From positions 1-54,348 of the forward strand of contig CAUAJB010000005.1 of the NCBI GenBank assembly GCA_958429225.1: a DNA stretch of 54,348 nucleotides, read 5' to 3'. Shown here piece after piece: positions 15,744 through 24,011 of this stretch. Position numbers and translations under genes: made by a program. Positions within the stretch are counted from its first letter, which is position 1, and each line of letters starts with the position of its first letter. Under the pieces are notes generated by a model, which saw nothing but the letters and a program-made list of their open reading frames with translations, did not search any database and was not told the origin of the DNA. The stretch comes from an uncultured Collinsella sp. GTDB taxonomy: Bacteria; Actinomycetota; Coriobacteriia; Coriobacteriales; Coriobacteriaceae.

Positions 15744-17048
15744 CTACTGGTTGTCAGCAGCCGAGAAATCCATATCGAGCGAGGAAACGGCCCAGCCGAT
15801 ATGGTTGTCGGAGCGCACGAATTTGACGGTGTACTCCTGCTCGCCGCCCTTGGACAGCGATGCCTTCACCTTAGCGGTCGTCTCGGTCATGGACTGATCC
15901 ATGCCCTCGACGGACACGGTGGCACCCTGCGGAATCGAGGAGATGATCATCGACTTAGCGTCCTCGGACAGGCTCGATGCCAGGCAAGACTCGGCCTTTG
16001 CGGTGTCACCGTCGCCGGCAGCCTGGAACAGATCGGTAACGACAGACTCCTGGGACGGGAAGCCAAAGCCGCGCGTGTAGGCAAAGCCCAGACCGCCCGC
16101 GGCGATCAAAATGAGCAGAAGCAGCACGATGAAGACCTTGAGACCCGTGTGGCGATGACGACGACGGACCTTGGCCTGCTTACGATCCTGACGGTCCTGC
16201 TGAACCATCTCGGACTCGGACAGCGTAAAGAAGCCGGTATCCGAGGGATCGGGCATAAACTGGCCGGTCGCGCCCGTAGGATCGAGCGGATCGACGGCAG
16301 GAGCGTCCATCGCGGGCGCCGGAGCCGTGGCCATAGCCGTCTGGGCAGACAGCGCGGCAAGCGAATCGTGCACGCGGGCAAGCTCATCGGCCTGCTCGGA
16401 GGTGAGCTGGTAGATGCCATCGGCAGTAGCGGCGTTAAAGGCGTCGAGTGCGTCGGAGGGACGGCCGGCGGCAGAAAGCGCCTGACCCATGCCGGCGTTG
16501 AGCGCACGCGTGTCGTCGCGGGGGCCGGCAAAGTCGATAGCCGTGCGGTAGGTCTCCACGGCATCCGCCGGACGGCCGAGCTTAATGAAGCAACGACCGA
16601 GCTCGCCGAGTGCAGCGGCAGGAGCCGGATTGGCGCCGTCGATGGCAGCCTGACGGAAGGCAGTACCCGCGTTGGCATAGTCGCCCGACTGGAACAGCGC
16701 GTTACCCAGGCCCAGATAGGCCTTGAACGGCGTGGCATAAGAAGCGTCTTGCGTAGCAGCAGAGAACGCCTGGGCGGCCGTCGTGTAGTCGCCCACGGCG
16801 GCGAGCGCCTTGCCGCGGTTGGTGAGCAGCGCGCCGCGCTTGCCGTAGGTGCCGTCATTGAGGGCAGCGGCGTAGGCCTCGGCGGCCTCGGCATACATGC
16901 CCAGGTGCATCAAGGCGTTGCCACGAAGGTGATCGGCCTCGCCCATAATCTCATCGGGAGTCTTTGCCGCCCCAAGCATCTGGGCTGCAGCGGAAAAATC
17001 ACCCGCGCGGTAAGCGGCGCGGCCCTGTTGGATCAGCTGGCTATTCAA
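15744..17048 (-). CDS. TPR-repeat membrane protein
   Basis: The 434-residue protein has an N-terminal block of tetratricopeptide-like repeats (about 1-225), seen as A-rich helical pairs such as AAYRAGDFSAAAQML and LGRCFIKLGRPADAVETYRTAI. A linker leads to a basic stretch (RQDRKQAKVRRRHRH), then one membrane helix at about 290-312 (VFIVLLLLILIAAGGLGFAY). The last 110 residues lie outside and resemble small DUF4878/NTF2-like domains (VVTDLFQAAGDGDTAKAESCLASSL). The repeats would be cytoplasmic. Its partner is unknown. It is 11 bases after the cyclophilin gene and upstream of mreB, so an envelope role is plausible. Confidence 0.8.
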   Translation of the reverse strand: MNSQLIQQGRAAYRAGDFSAAAQMLGAAKTPDEIMGEADHLRGNALMHLGMYAEAAEAYAAALNDGTYGKRGALLTNRGKALAAVGDYTTAAQAFSAATQDASYATPFKAYLGLGNALFQSGDYANAGTAFRQAAIDGANPAPAAALGELGRCFIKLGRPADAVETYRTAIDFAGPRDDTRALNAGMGQALSAAGRPSDALDAFNAATADGIYQLTSEQADELARVHDSLAALSAQTAMATAPAPAMDAPAVDPLDPTGATGQFMPDPSDTGFFTLSESEMVQQDRQDRKQAKVRRRHRHTGLKVFIVLLLLILIAAGGLGFAYTRGFGFPSQESVVTDLFQAAGDGDTAKAESCLASSLSEDAKSMIISSIPQGATVSVEGMDQSMTETTAKVKASLSKGGEQEYTVKFVRSDNHIGWAVSSLDMDFSAADNQ

Positions 17049-17059
17049 GGAAATCCCCT

Positions 17060-17602
17060 TTACTCGTGAACGATCTCGACATGGACGATCTCGTCGCCGG
17101 CACGCAGCTGCGAAATCACATCGAGACCCTCGACCGTGGTACCAAAGACGGTGTAACCGGAATCGAGGTTATGCTGGGCGCCCAGGCAGAAGTAGAACTG
17201 CGAACCCGCGGAATCGGGGTCCATGGAGCGTGCCATGGCAAGGGCGCCATCGACATGGCTGTTGCGCGGATTGGTGGCAAACTCGCCCTTGATGCAGTAG
17301 CCGGGGCCACCGGTACCGGGCATGCCGTCGGGGCCCTCAAGACCGGCAGCGACGTCGGCGCCGGACATATCGCGGGTATTGGGGTCGCCGCCCTGAATGA
17401 CGAAGCCGGGAACATAGCGATGGAACTTAAGGCCATCGTAGAAACCCATCGTGGAAAGCTCGCAGAAGTTCGCGACATGAATGGGAGCGCCCTCGCCGTC
17501 AAACTTGACCTTGATGGTACCCTTCGACGTCTCGATAACGGCGCACTCGTCGCCGGCAAGCTGATACTCGGGCGTGTAGAGCTCTTTTTTAAAACCAAAC
17601 AT
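17060..17602 (-). CDS. Cyclophilin-type peptidyl-prolyl isomerase
   Basis: The enzyme speeds cis-trans isomerisation at proline. Cyclophilin motifs are FYDGLKFHRYVPGFVIQGGD (catalytic Arg in FHR), GTGGPGYCIKGEF, ALAMARSMDPDSAGSQFYF and the end VFGTTVEGLDVI. No signal peptide is visible, so it is cytoplasmic. The 180-residue length is normal for single-domain bacterial cyclophilins. A good promoter lies upstream (17642-17671), which makes this the first gene of a cyclophilin-TPR unit. Confidence 0.95.
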   Translation of the reverse strand: MFGFKKELYTPEYQLAGDECAVIETSKGTIKVKFDGEGAPIHVANFCELSTMGFYDGLKFHRYVPGFVIQGGDPNTRDMSGADVAAGLEGPDGMPGTGGPGYCIKGEFATNPRNSHVDGALAMARSMDPDSAGSQFYFCLGAQHNLDSGYTVFGTTVEGLDVISQLRAGDEIVHVEIVHE

Positions 17603-17641
17603 GTGGTTCCTTCCTCGTGCGTTTAAAGCATATTTGTACGA

Positions 17642-17671
17642 ATTGTAGCAATAAGCACAGGCTTACATCAA
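17642..17671 (-). promoter_or_regulatory. Sigma-70-type promoter for the cyclophilin gene
   Basis: On the minus strand TTGATG (17671-17666) and TACAAT (17647-17642) are 18 bases apart. About 40 bases separate the -10 box from the start codon, and GGAAGGAACC gives the ribosome-binding site. Confidence 0.7.
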
Positions 17672-17709
17672 TTGCGCACGTAGGTTATGCCGACTATGGC
17701 GAACTAATT

Positions 17710-18873
17710 TTAGGAACGCTGCTGCGGCTTCCAGGAGCCCACGTTGGCGTCGTACTGATTCAGCGCGCTGTTGCCGCCCTGTGCGATGGGCGCCAGGATA
17801 TCGCTTTGGTGGGAACTCATCGACTCACCATCGGGAATGGCCAGCGAGATATCCCAGCTCTGACAGATCACGTCGACACGCTCGTACATCCACTCGGCAA
17901 GCTGCTTTAAGTGGGCGATGTCATCCGCATAGACCGTATCGTCTTGGTACTTAAGGTTGTTGAGCTCATCTTGCGTCTTTTTGATCTGGTCGCGCAGGGC
18001 GTAAGCACTCTGCGACAGCTCCTGACGGGTGGACAGCGGCGTTCGAAGATAGCCGTTGTTAAAAGAATCGATGACCTCGCCGATCTGGTCCTCGTCACCG
18101 TAGGACACGATGGCCTGATACAGACCGTCGAGCCTGGTATAGAGCTGATCATCGGTCAGCACGGTTTCTTCCTGGACCACCTCGGCAGAATCGTCCTGCT
18201 TGGTATCGTCCTCAGTCGCCTCACCCTTTTGGCGCGTAGGGAAGGTCGTCTGCGCGGCCTGGCCAAACTGGTCATAGAAGCCGGGCATAACACCCATGGG
18301 ATCGGTCGTCACGAACCAATAGGCACCACCGCACACAAAGGCAAGGACCGCGATGATAATGAGCGGCTTGGGGATATGACGCTTGTGCTTGTGATAGGCG
18401 TCCTCGTCGGGATGCACCTTGCGCTTGGGTTTTTGGGCTTCGTCATGCAGGGAAACGGGCGTGGGAATATCGACCTTGGGGATACCGAAATCCTTATCGA
18501 AAGCCGGCAGCACGCAGGTCTCGTTGGGATCGGCAGCGTCCGAAAGAACCGCGGCAGCCGAGGCGGGCGCATGAGGCACCTCGGTATCGATCTGCTCTTG
18601 CGTTAGGCGCGGAAAGCCCGCCGTGCGGCCCGCTGCCAGGTCGGATGCGGCCGCGTCCTCGGAGAGGATACCCGGAGCGGGGCGTCCGCATTTGGGACAC
18701 GTACGATCATGCGGAGAAAGACGGGCACCGCAGCCCTCGCAGAACACGAACTCGGTGTGCTCGGGACCATCGCCCGGACCCACATAGGCGTTGCAGTAGG
18801 GGCAGAACGAGGCGCCGTCCTCGATAGTCTTAAGGCAATGCGGGCAGATCACGGCATCCTCTTTTCGAAGCAA
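17710..18873 (-). CDS. Double zinc-ribbon membrane protein
   Basis: The 387-residue protein begins with two zinc ribbons: CPHC at about 10-13 with CPYC at 24-27, then CEGC with CPKC at about 45-62. A polar linker leads to a basic patch and one membrane helix at about 172-192 (PLIIIAVLAFVCGGAYWFV). The outside part is helical (ELSQSAYALRDQIKKTQDEL). Function is unknown. The plan (cytoplasmic N-terminal domain, single helix, external helical domain) matches the TPR protein two genes away, which suggests but does not prove a shared envelope role. Confidence 0.78.
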   Translation of the reverse strand: MLRKEDAVICPHCLKTIEDGASFCPYCNAYVGPGDGPEHTEFVFCEGCGARLSPHDRTCPKCGRPAPGILSEDAAASDLAAGRTAGFPRLTQEQIDTEVPHAPASAAAVLSDAADPNETCVLPAFDKDFGIPKVDIPTPVSLHDEAQKPKRKVHPDEDAYHKHKRHIPKPLIIIAVLAFVCGGAYWFVTTDPMGVMPGFYDQFGQAAQTTFPTRQKGEATEDDTKQDDSAEVVQEETVLTDDQLYTRLDGLYQAIVSYGDEDQIGEVIDSFNNGYLRTPLSTRQELSQSAYALRDQIKKTQDELNNLKYQDDTVYADDIAHLKQLAEWMYERVDVICQSWDISLAIPDGESMSSHQSDILAPIAQGGNSALNQYDANVGSWKPQQRS

Positions 18874-18955
18874 TTCAAATAATCGAGGTTAGAGCATAAC
18901 ATCGCCACGGCCCCATAGGAGCAAGGCACCAATTCAACATCGCCAGGGCGCGTAG

Positions 18956-21694
18956 TTACTTCTTCTTTTTGCTTGGCATCGAGACTTTGATGCCTTGGGC
19001 GGACTTGGTCACGCGGGAGCGCTTGGCTCCGGTACTCCTCTTTTTCTTGGGCTGGGCCTGGGCCACGCCCTCGAGTGCACGGGCCTCGGCCTCGCGAGCG
19101 GTGCGATCTTCGCGGCGCTGCGCCATGTCGGCGGCGACGCGCTTGGCAAAACGCTCGGCCGTCGAACCCGTCGAGCTCACCTTGCCGCCACCGCGACCCA
19201 GGTGGACGCGCACACCACGGCCAAAACCAGTTGCGGCATGACGACGACGCGGCTTGAGCGAATCCATCATCGTGGCGAGCTTAAAGAACACCGAGCAGGT
19301 AAAGACCACGATAACAGCCAAGATAACCATCTGGCCCATCGACAGGTTGGCAATAGACAGCAGCTCCGGGAATCCGATAACGCCCACCAGGATGCCGGCG
19401 ACTACAAACACAAAGAGCACCACACGTAAGGGCGTGAGAGGCTGCGAGATGCGCCAGATTAGGCTGACGCTCGCCGCGCACGACGTAAGCAGGCACATCG
19501 TAGACAGCGTGAGCTGGCTAAAGCCAAACACGCGCGCCACAAAGATATCGAGCGCCGCAGCCAAAATGACCGCAATCGACGCCGGCAGTGCACGCTTGAG
19601 TACGTTGCTCAAAAACGCACCCTTCACACGAGCATTGTTGGGCTCCAGGCCCAACACAAAGCCCGGCGCGCCGATGCAGAAGAAGTTAATGAGCGTCATC
19701 TGGATGGGCTCGAAGGGGTACGGCGGCAGCGCGATACACAGCGCCGCCAGGCCCATCGAGAACAGCGTCTTGGTCAGGAACAGTGAGGCCGAACGCTGCA
19801 GGTTGTTGATGGAGCGACGGCCCTCGGCCACCACGGCGGGCATCGAGGCAAAATCGTTGTCGACGAGTACGATCTCGGCCACGTTGCGCGCGGCATCGGA
19901 GCCGGCCGCCATGGCGACGGAGCAGTCGGCCTCCTTGAGCGCCAGCACGTCGTTGACGCCGTCGCCCGTCATGGCCACGGTGTGCTCGCGGCGCTTGAGC
20001 GCCTGCACGAGCTCGCGCTTCTGCTGCGGGGTCACACGACCAAAGACATGGTAGCGGTCCACTGCGGCATCGAGCTTGGCCGGCGTATCGAGCGTCGTGG
20101 CGTCCACATAAGCGTCCGCCCCCGGCACGCCCACCACGCGCGCGATCGACGACACCGTACGTGGGTCGTCGCCGCTGATCACGTTGAGGGTCACGCCCTG
20201 CTCGTTAAAGTAGCCGATGGTCTCGGCCGCCGAGGTACGAATCTCGTCGCGGATGGTCACAAATCCCACGGGCTCGGCCTCGCCCACCATATCCCCATCG
20301 GGCGTAAAGCCGTCCACGCGCGCCACCACGAGCACGCGGCAGGTATCGGCAAGCTCGGCGACACGGTTCTCGACCTGCGAAAACACACGCTCCGAAAGCA
20401 CAAACTGCGCGGCGCCCATCACATAGGAGCCCTGCGCAAACGAAGCGCCGCTCCATTTTTTAGACGACGAGAATGGAATGACCGACAGCGGCTCGGACAC
20501 CTCGACCGGGCGATCGGCGTAATAGTTGAGCAGCGCCTGGCATGTCTCGTTGGCATCGGCCGAGGTCGCACGTGCCACGTTAGCCAGCGCAAAATCGAGC
20601 ACTGTGGTATCGACGGGAACAGCCGCCTCGTCCGAGTCCACGCCAAAGCCAACACCCTCAACAGGCAGCGGGTAGGTGCCCTCGACCTCCATACGACCCG
20701 AGGTAATGGTGCCCGTCTTGTCCAGGCACAGTACGTCGACGCGAGCGAGCGTCTCGATGCAGTAGAGCTGCTGCGCCAGCACCTTGCGGCGGGCCAGGCG
20801 CACCGTGGCGATGGCGAGCACCGACGAGGTCAGCAGCACCAGGCCTTGCGGGATCATGCCCAGCAGGGCGCCCACCGTGGACAGCAGCGCCGACGAAGGC
20901 ACATGACCAGCCAACAGCTCGGAGAAGCACCATGAAAGCGCACTATCGCCCGGGGTTCCCGCGGCATCCCACAGCTCGCTCACACTCGAGGCAAACAACG
21001 CCAAACCGAGCGGGATCATGATGATGCTCGCAAAGCGCACGATGGCGTTAAGCGCGTTCATGATCTCGGAATTGACCTTTTTGACGTACTTCGCCTCGTT
21101 ATTAATTTTAGCCACGTAGTTGTCGGCGCCGACATGGATCACGCGGGCGCGCAGCAGGCCCGAGTCGATAAAGCTGCCGCTCATGAGCTCGGAACCGGGC
21201 TGTTTCTTAATAAGGTCGCTCTCGCCCGTCAGCAAGCTCTCGTTCACGAGCGCCTCGCCCGAAACCACCACGGCGTCAGCGGGAATCTGGTCGCCGCGCC
21301 CCAGGCGGATGATGTCGTCGAGCACGATCTGGTCCAAGTCGAGCTCCACCTCGGCACCGTCGCGCACCGCGATGGCCTTCTTAGAGGTCAGCAGCGTGAG
21401 CTTATCGACCATCTTCTTGGACCGCATGGATTGAATGACGCCAATAGCGGTATTGAGGAACACCACAAACAGGAACGTCAGGTTCTTAAATGAACCGGTC
21501 AAAATGACCAGGAAAGCCAAGATCACGTTGATCAAATTGAACAGCGTGCAGAGGTTCTCGATGATGAGCTCTTTGACCGACTTGGTCTTGAGCTCCATGT
21601 TGCGGTTGATCTTACCGGCGGCGATGCGCTCCTCGACCTCGGCGGTCGAGAGTCCGCGCTCGATATCCGTTGCTGCCATACCACGTCCCATCAC
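18956..21694 (-). CDS. P-type cation-transporting ATPase (CtpE/Exp7-like)
   Basis: The 912-residue pump shows the P-type set: TGES actuator motif at 156-159, phosphorylated aspartate D325 in DKTGT, and MTGDGVNDVLALKEADC in the hinge. The TM4 motif is MIPQGLVLL, where calcium pumps and relatives have PEGL; this region most resembles the CtpE/Exp7 group, linked to calcium uptake in mycobacteria. The ion here is therefore a guess. The tail after the last helix (about 110 residues) is unusually rich in Lys, Arg and Ala and ends SMPSKKKK. The longest start is GTG at 21694; ATGs at codons 2 and 6 are equally possible. Confidence 0.92.
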   Translation of the reverse strand: MMGRGMAATDIERGLSTAEVEERIAAGKINRNMELKTKSVKELIIENLCTLFNLINVILAFLVILTGSFKNLTFLFVVFLNTAIGVIQSMRSKKMVDKLTLLTSKKAIAVRDGAEVELDLDQIVLDDIIRLGRGDQIPADAVVVSGEALVNESLLTGESDLIKKQPGSELMSGSFIDSGLLRARVIHVGADNYVAKINNEAKYVKKVNSEIMNALNAIVRFASIIMIPLGLALFASSVSELWDAAGTPGDSALSWCFSELLAGHVPSSALLSTVGALLGMIPQGLVLLTSSVLAIATVRLARRKVLAQQLYCIETLARVDVLCLDKTGTITSGRMEVEGTYPLPVEGVGFGVDSDEAAVPVDTTVLDFALANVARATSADANETCQALLNYYADRPVEVSEPLSVIPFSSSKKWSGASFAQGSYVMGAAQFVLSERVFSQVENRVAELADTCRVLVVARVDGFTPDGDMVGEAEPVGFVTIRDEIRTSAAETIGYFNEQGVTLNVISGDDPRTVSSIARVVGVPGADAYVDATTLDTPAKLDAAVDRYHVFGRVTPQQKRELVQALKRREHTVAMTGDGVNDVLALKEADCSVAMAAGSDAARNVAEIVLVDNDFASMPAVVAEGRRSINNLQRSASLFLTKTLFSMGLAALCIALPPYPFEPIQMTLINFFCIGAPGFVLGLEPNNARVKGAFLSNVLKRALPASIAVILAAALDIFVARVFGFSQLTLSTMCLLTSCAASVSLIWRISQPLTPLRVVLFVFVVAGILVGVIGFPELLSIANLSMGQMVILAVIVVFTCSVFFKLATMMDSLKPRRRHAATGFGRGVRVHLGRGGGKVSSTGSTAERFAKRVAADMAQRREDRTAREAEARALEGVAQAQPKKKRSTGAKRSRVTKSAQGIKVSMPSKKKK

Positions 21695-21710
21695 GTCGCG
21701 TCGGTATAAG

Positions 21711-21744
21711 AAAAACCGCCCGGACCATGCGAGGTTCGGACGGT
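21711..21744 (-). terminator. Intrinsic terminator of tRNA-Arg(CCG)
   Basis: On the minus strand ACCGTCCGAACC pairs with GGTCCGGGCGGT (G-T pairs allowed) and is followed by TTTTTCTTA. It lies just past the tRNA 3' end and before the ATPase start. Confidence 0.88.
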
Positions 21745-21755
21745 CTTACGTTCGA

Positions 21756-21832
21756 TGGTGCCCCATGTTGGATTCGAACCAACGGCCTTCTGCTCCGGAG
21801 GCAGACGCTCTAATCCCCTGAGCTAATAGGGC
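21756..21832 (-). tRNA. tRNA-Arg (anticodon CCG)
   Basis: The minus strand starts GCCCTATTAGCTCAG. The acceptor arms GCCCTAT and ATGGGGC pair, the anticodon loop is CTCCGGA (anticodon CCG), and the T-arm contains GGTTCGAATCC. The discriminator is A and the CCA end is encoded. Length is 77 bases. Confidence 0.97.
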
Positions 21833-21843
21833 CAACGTTTGGC

Positions 21844-21873
21844 ATTATACCCAAGTGCACCACGGGCTATCAA
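21844..21873 (-). promoter_or_regulatory. Promoter of tRNA-Arg(CCG)
   Basis: On the minus strand TTGATA (21873-21868) and a perfect TATAAT (21849-21844) are 18 bases apart. The -10 box ends 11 bases before the mature tRNA 5' end. Confidence 0.8.
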
Positions 21874-21977
21874 AATAAAAGAAAAAGCTTTGCAATTCCG
21901 AGGAAGACGAGGCGCAACGGCCCACTTTAGAAGGCAAAAGCGAGTCAGATAGTATAAACTCACATGCACCATATACA

Positions 21978-22001
21978 CGGCTCGCGATGCGGGCCGTTTT
22001 T
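21978..22001 (+). terminator. Terminator-like hairpin in the aroF leader (possible attenuator)
   Basis: CGGCTCGC and GCGGGCCG form an 8-bp stem with loop GAT, followed directly by TTTTT. It lies 33 bases before the aroF start on the coding strand. A weak promoter is possible upstream (TTTAGA 21926-21931, TAGTAT 21950-21955). A segment at 21916-21923 (AACGGCCC) is complementary to the 3' arm GGGCCGTT and could compete with the hairpin if transcription starts further upstream. Confidence 0.6.
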
Positions 22002-22034
22002 GCAAAAGTTATCCATCGAGGTGAGAGGCACACC

Positions 22035-23057
22035 ATGATTGCAATTTTAAAGCAGAGCGCCAGCGACAATGCCGTAAGCCATATCGTCAGCTGGATTGAG
22101 AAAAAGGGGCTGAAGACCGATGTCTCGCGCGGCGAGAACGAGACGATCATCGGCCTGGTGGGCGATACGACCAAGATCGACCCGTTCCTGCTCGAGTCCA
22201 TGGATGTCGTCGAGCGCGTGCAGCGCGTCTCCGAGCCGTTCAAGCGCGCAAATCGCAAGTTCCACCCCGAGGACTCCGTCATCGACTGCGGCCACGGCGT
22301 CAAAATCGGCGGCGACCAGTTCCAAGTCATCGCCGGCCCCTGCTCCGTCGAGGGCGAGAACCTCATCCGCATCGCACGCCGCGTAAAGGCCGCCGGCGCC
22401 ACGATGCTGCGCGGCGGTGCCTACAAGCCCCGCACCTCCCCCTACGCCTACCAGGGCATGGGCCCCGCCGGCCTCGACCTGCTGTGCGAGGCGTCTGCCG
22501 AGCTCGACATGCCGATCGTCACCGAGATCATGGACCCACGCGACGTGCAGGTCTTCTTGGACAAGAAGATCGACGTCATGCAGATCGGCGCCCGCAACGC
22601 CCAGAACTTCCCCCTGCTCAAGGAGGTCGGCAAGACCCAGACCCCGATCCTGCTCAAGCGCGGCATGTCCGGCACGATCGATGAGCTGCTCATGGCCGCC
22701 GAGTACATCATGAGCGAGGGCAACGACAACGTCATCCTGTGCGAGCGCGGCATCCGCACCTTCGAAACCCGCACCCGTAACACCTTCGATCTCAACGCCG
22801 TGCCGGTGCTGCACCACCTGTCGCACCTGCCTGTCGTTGCCGACCCCAGCCACGCCACCGGCTACACCCGCTACGTTGAGCCCATGGCGCTCGCCGCGAC
22901 CGCCTGCGGCGCCAACGGCCTGGAGATCGAGGTCCACGACGAGCCCAGCCGCGCATGGTCCGACGGCGCTCAGGCCCTCACCCCCGACCAGTTCGACGAC
23001 ACCATGCGCCGCATTCGCGCCATCCGCGAGGTCGTCTGCCAAGAGACCATGGAGTAG
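22035..23057 (+). CDS. aroF: 3-deoxy-7-phosphoheptulonate (DAHP) synthase, type I-beta with ferredoxin-like N-domain
   Basis: The enzyme joins PEP and erythrose 4-phosphate, the first step to chorismate. Residues 1-75 form the small regulatory ferredoxin-like domain (MIAILKQSASDNAVSHIV), as in the Thermotoga type; the barrel carries AGPCSVE, MLRGGAYKPRTSPY, QIGARNAQNFPLL, LLKRGMSGT and VVADPSHATGY. I start at 22035 because GAGGTGAGAGG lies just upstream; an in-frame start 16 codons earlier has no such site. The N-domain of relatives senses Tyr or Phe. It is the first gene of the shikimate operon. Confidence 0.97.
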   Translation: MIAILKQSASDNAVSHIVSWIEKKGLKTDVSRGENETIIGLVGDTTKIDPFLLESMDVVERVQRVSEPFKRANRKFHPEDSVIDCGHGVKIGGDQFQVIAGPCSVEGENLIRIARRVKAAGATMLRGGAYKPRTSPYAYQGMGPAGLDLLCEASAELDMPIVTEIMDPRDVQVFLDKKIDVMQIGARNAQNFPLLKEVGKTQTPILLKRGMSGTIDELLMAAEYIMSEGNDNVILCERGIRTFETRTRNTFDLNAVPVLHHLSHLPVVADPSHATGYTRYVEPMALAATACGANGLEIEVHDEPSRAWSDGAQALTPDQFDDTMRRIRAIREVVCQETME

Positions 23058-23060
23058 CCC

Positions 23061-23975
23061 ATGGGTACGGTGAGAAACGCGCGCGTTAACCAGGGCGGTC
23101 CCAAATGCGCGGGCATCGTTGGCCTGGGCCTCATCGGCGGCAGCTTTGCCCGCGGCTATGCGCAGGCGGGCGTTCGCGTGCTGGCCTGGGACCCCGATGA
23201 TGATGTCATGACGGCCGCCAGCATGGGCACTGTCGCCGGAGAGCTCAACGACGAGACACTCGGCGAATGCGACATCATCGTCCTTGCCTGCTACCCCGAG
23301 GCCTGCATCGAGTGGCTCGAGGCGCATGCCCGGGCACTCGCCGACGCCACCGACACCGAGGCCATCATGGGCCCCGTGGTGATCGACACGGTGGGCGTCA
23401 AGGGCATCGTGTGCGAGCGCGCCTTTGAGCTTGCCCGCGAGCACGGCTTTTACTTTGTGGGTGCGCACCCCATGGCAGGCACCCAGTTCTCGGGCTACGC
23501 GCACTCCCGCGCCGACCTGTTCCAGGGCGCCCCGCTCGTGCTCGTGCCACCCGCGGTGGACGATGCGCTCAAACTGGAGCTCTTGGGGCAGGTGCGCGAG
23601 ATGGTGCGCCCCTTGGGCTTTGGCAAGTTCAGCGTGACCAGCGCCGCCGAGCACGACCGCGTCATCGCCTTCACGAGCCAGCTTGCGCACGTGGTGTCCA
23701 ACGCCTACGTAAAGAGCCCGACCGCCCAGGTCCACCACGGCTTTTCGGCCGGTAGCTACCGCGATCTCACCCGCGTGGCGCACCTCAACCCGCAAATGTG
23801 GTCCGAGCTCATGATCGACGACGCCGACGCGCTTGCCTTCGAGATCGACCACCTGATCGACTCGCTCGGCGCCTACAGCCGTGCGCTCAAGGACCGCGAC
23901 CAGCGCTATCTGGAGAATCTCCTTGCCGAGGGCGACCGCATTAAGCGCGCACTCGACGACGAGGCCTCCCACTAG
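23061..23975 (+). CDS. tyrA: Prephenate dehydrogenase
   Basis: TyrA oxidises prephenate to 4-hydroxyphenylpyruvate for tyrosine. The dinucleotide fold is shown by GIVGLGLIGGSFARG; the substrate region has GAHPMAGTQFSGY and the helical domain HDRVIAFTSQLAHVVSNAY. At 304 residues it has no ACT domain or fused chorismate mutase, so feedback by tyrosine, if present, must act elsewhere. It begins 3 bases after aroF. Confidence 0.95.
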   Translation: MGTVRNARVNQGGPKCAGIVGLGLIGGSFARGYAQAGVRVLAWDPDDDVMTAASMGTVAGELNDETLGECDIIVLACYPEACIEWLEAHARALADATDTEAIMGPVVIDTVGVKGIVCERAFELAREHGFYFVGAHPMAGTQFSGYAHSRADLFQGAPLVLVPPAVDDALKLELLGQVREMVRPLGFGKFSVTSAAEHDRVIAFTSQLAHVVSNAYVKSPTAQVHHGFSAGSYRDLTRVAHLNPQMWSELMIDDADALAFEIDHLIDSLGAYSRALKDRDQRYLENLLAEGDRIKRALDDEASH

Positions 23976-24011
23976 ACCACCTATCACGCCAGGTCGAAAG
24001 GACCATAGCTT

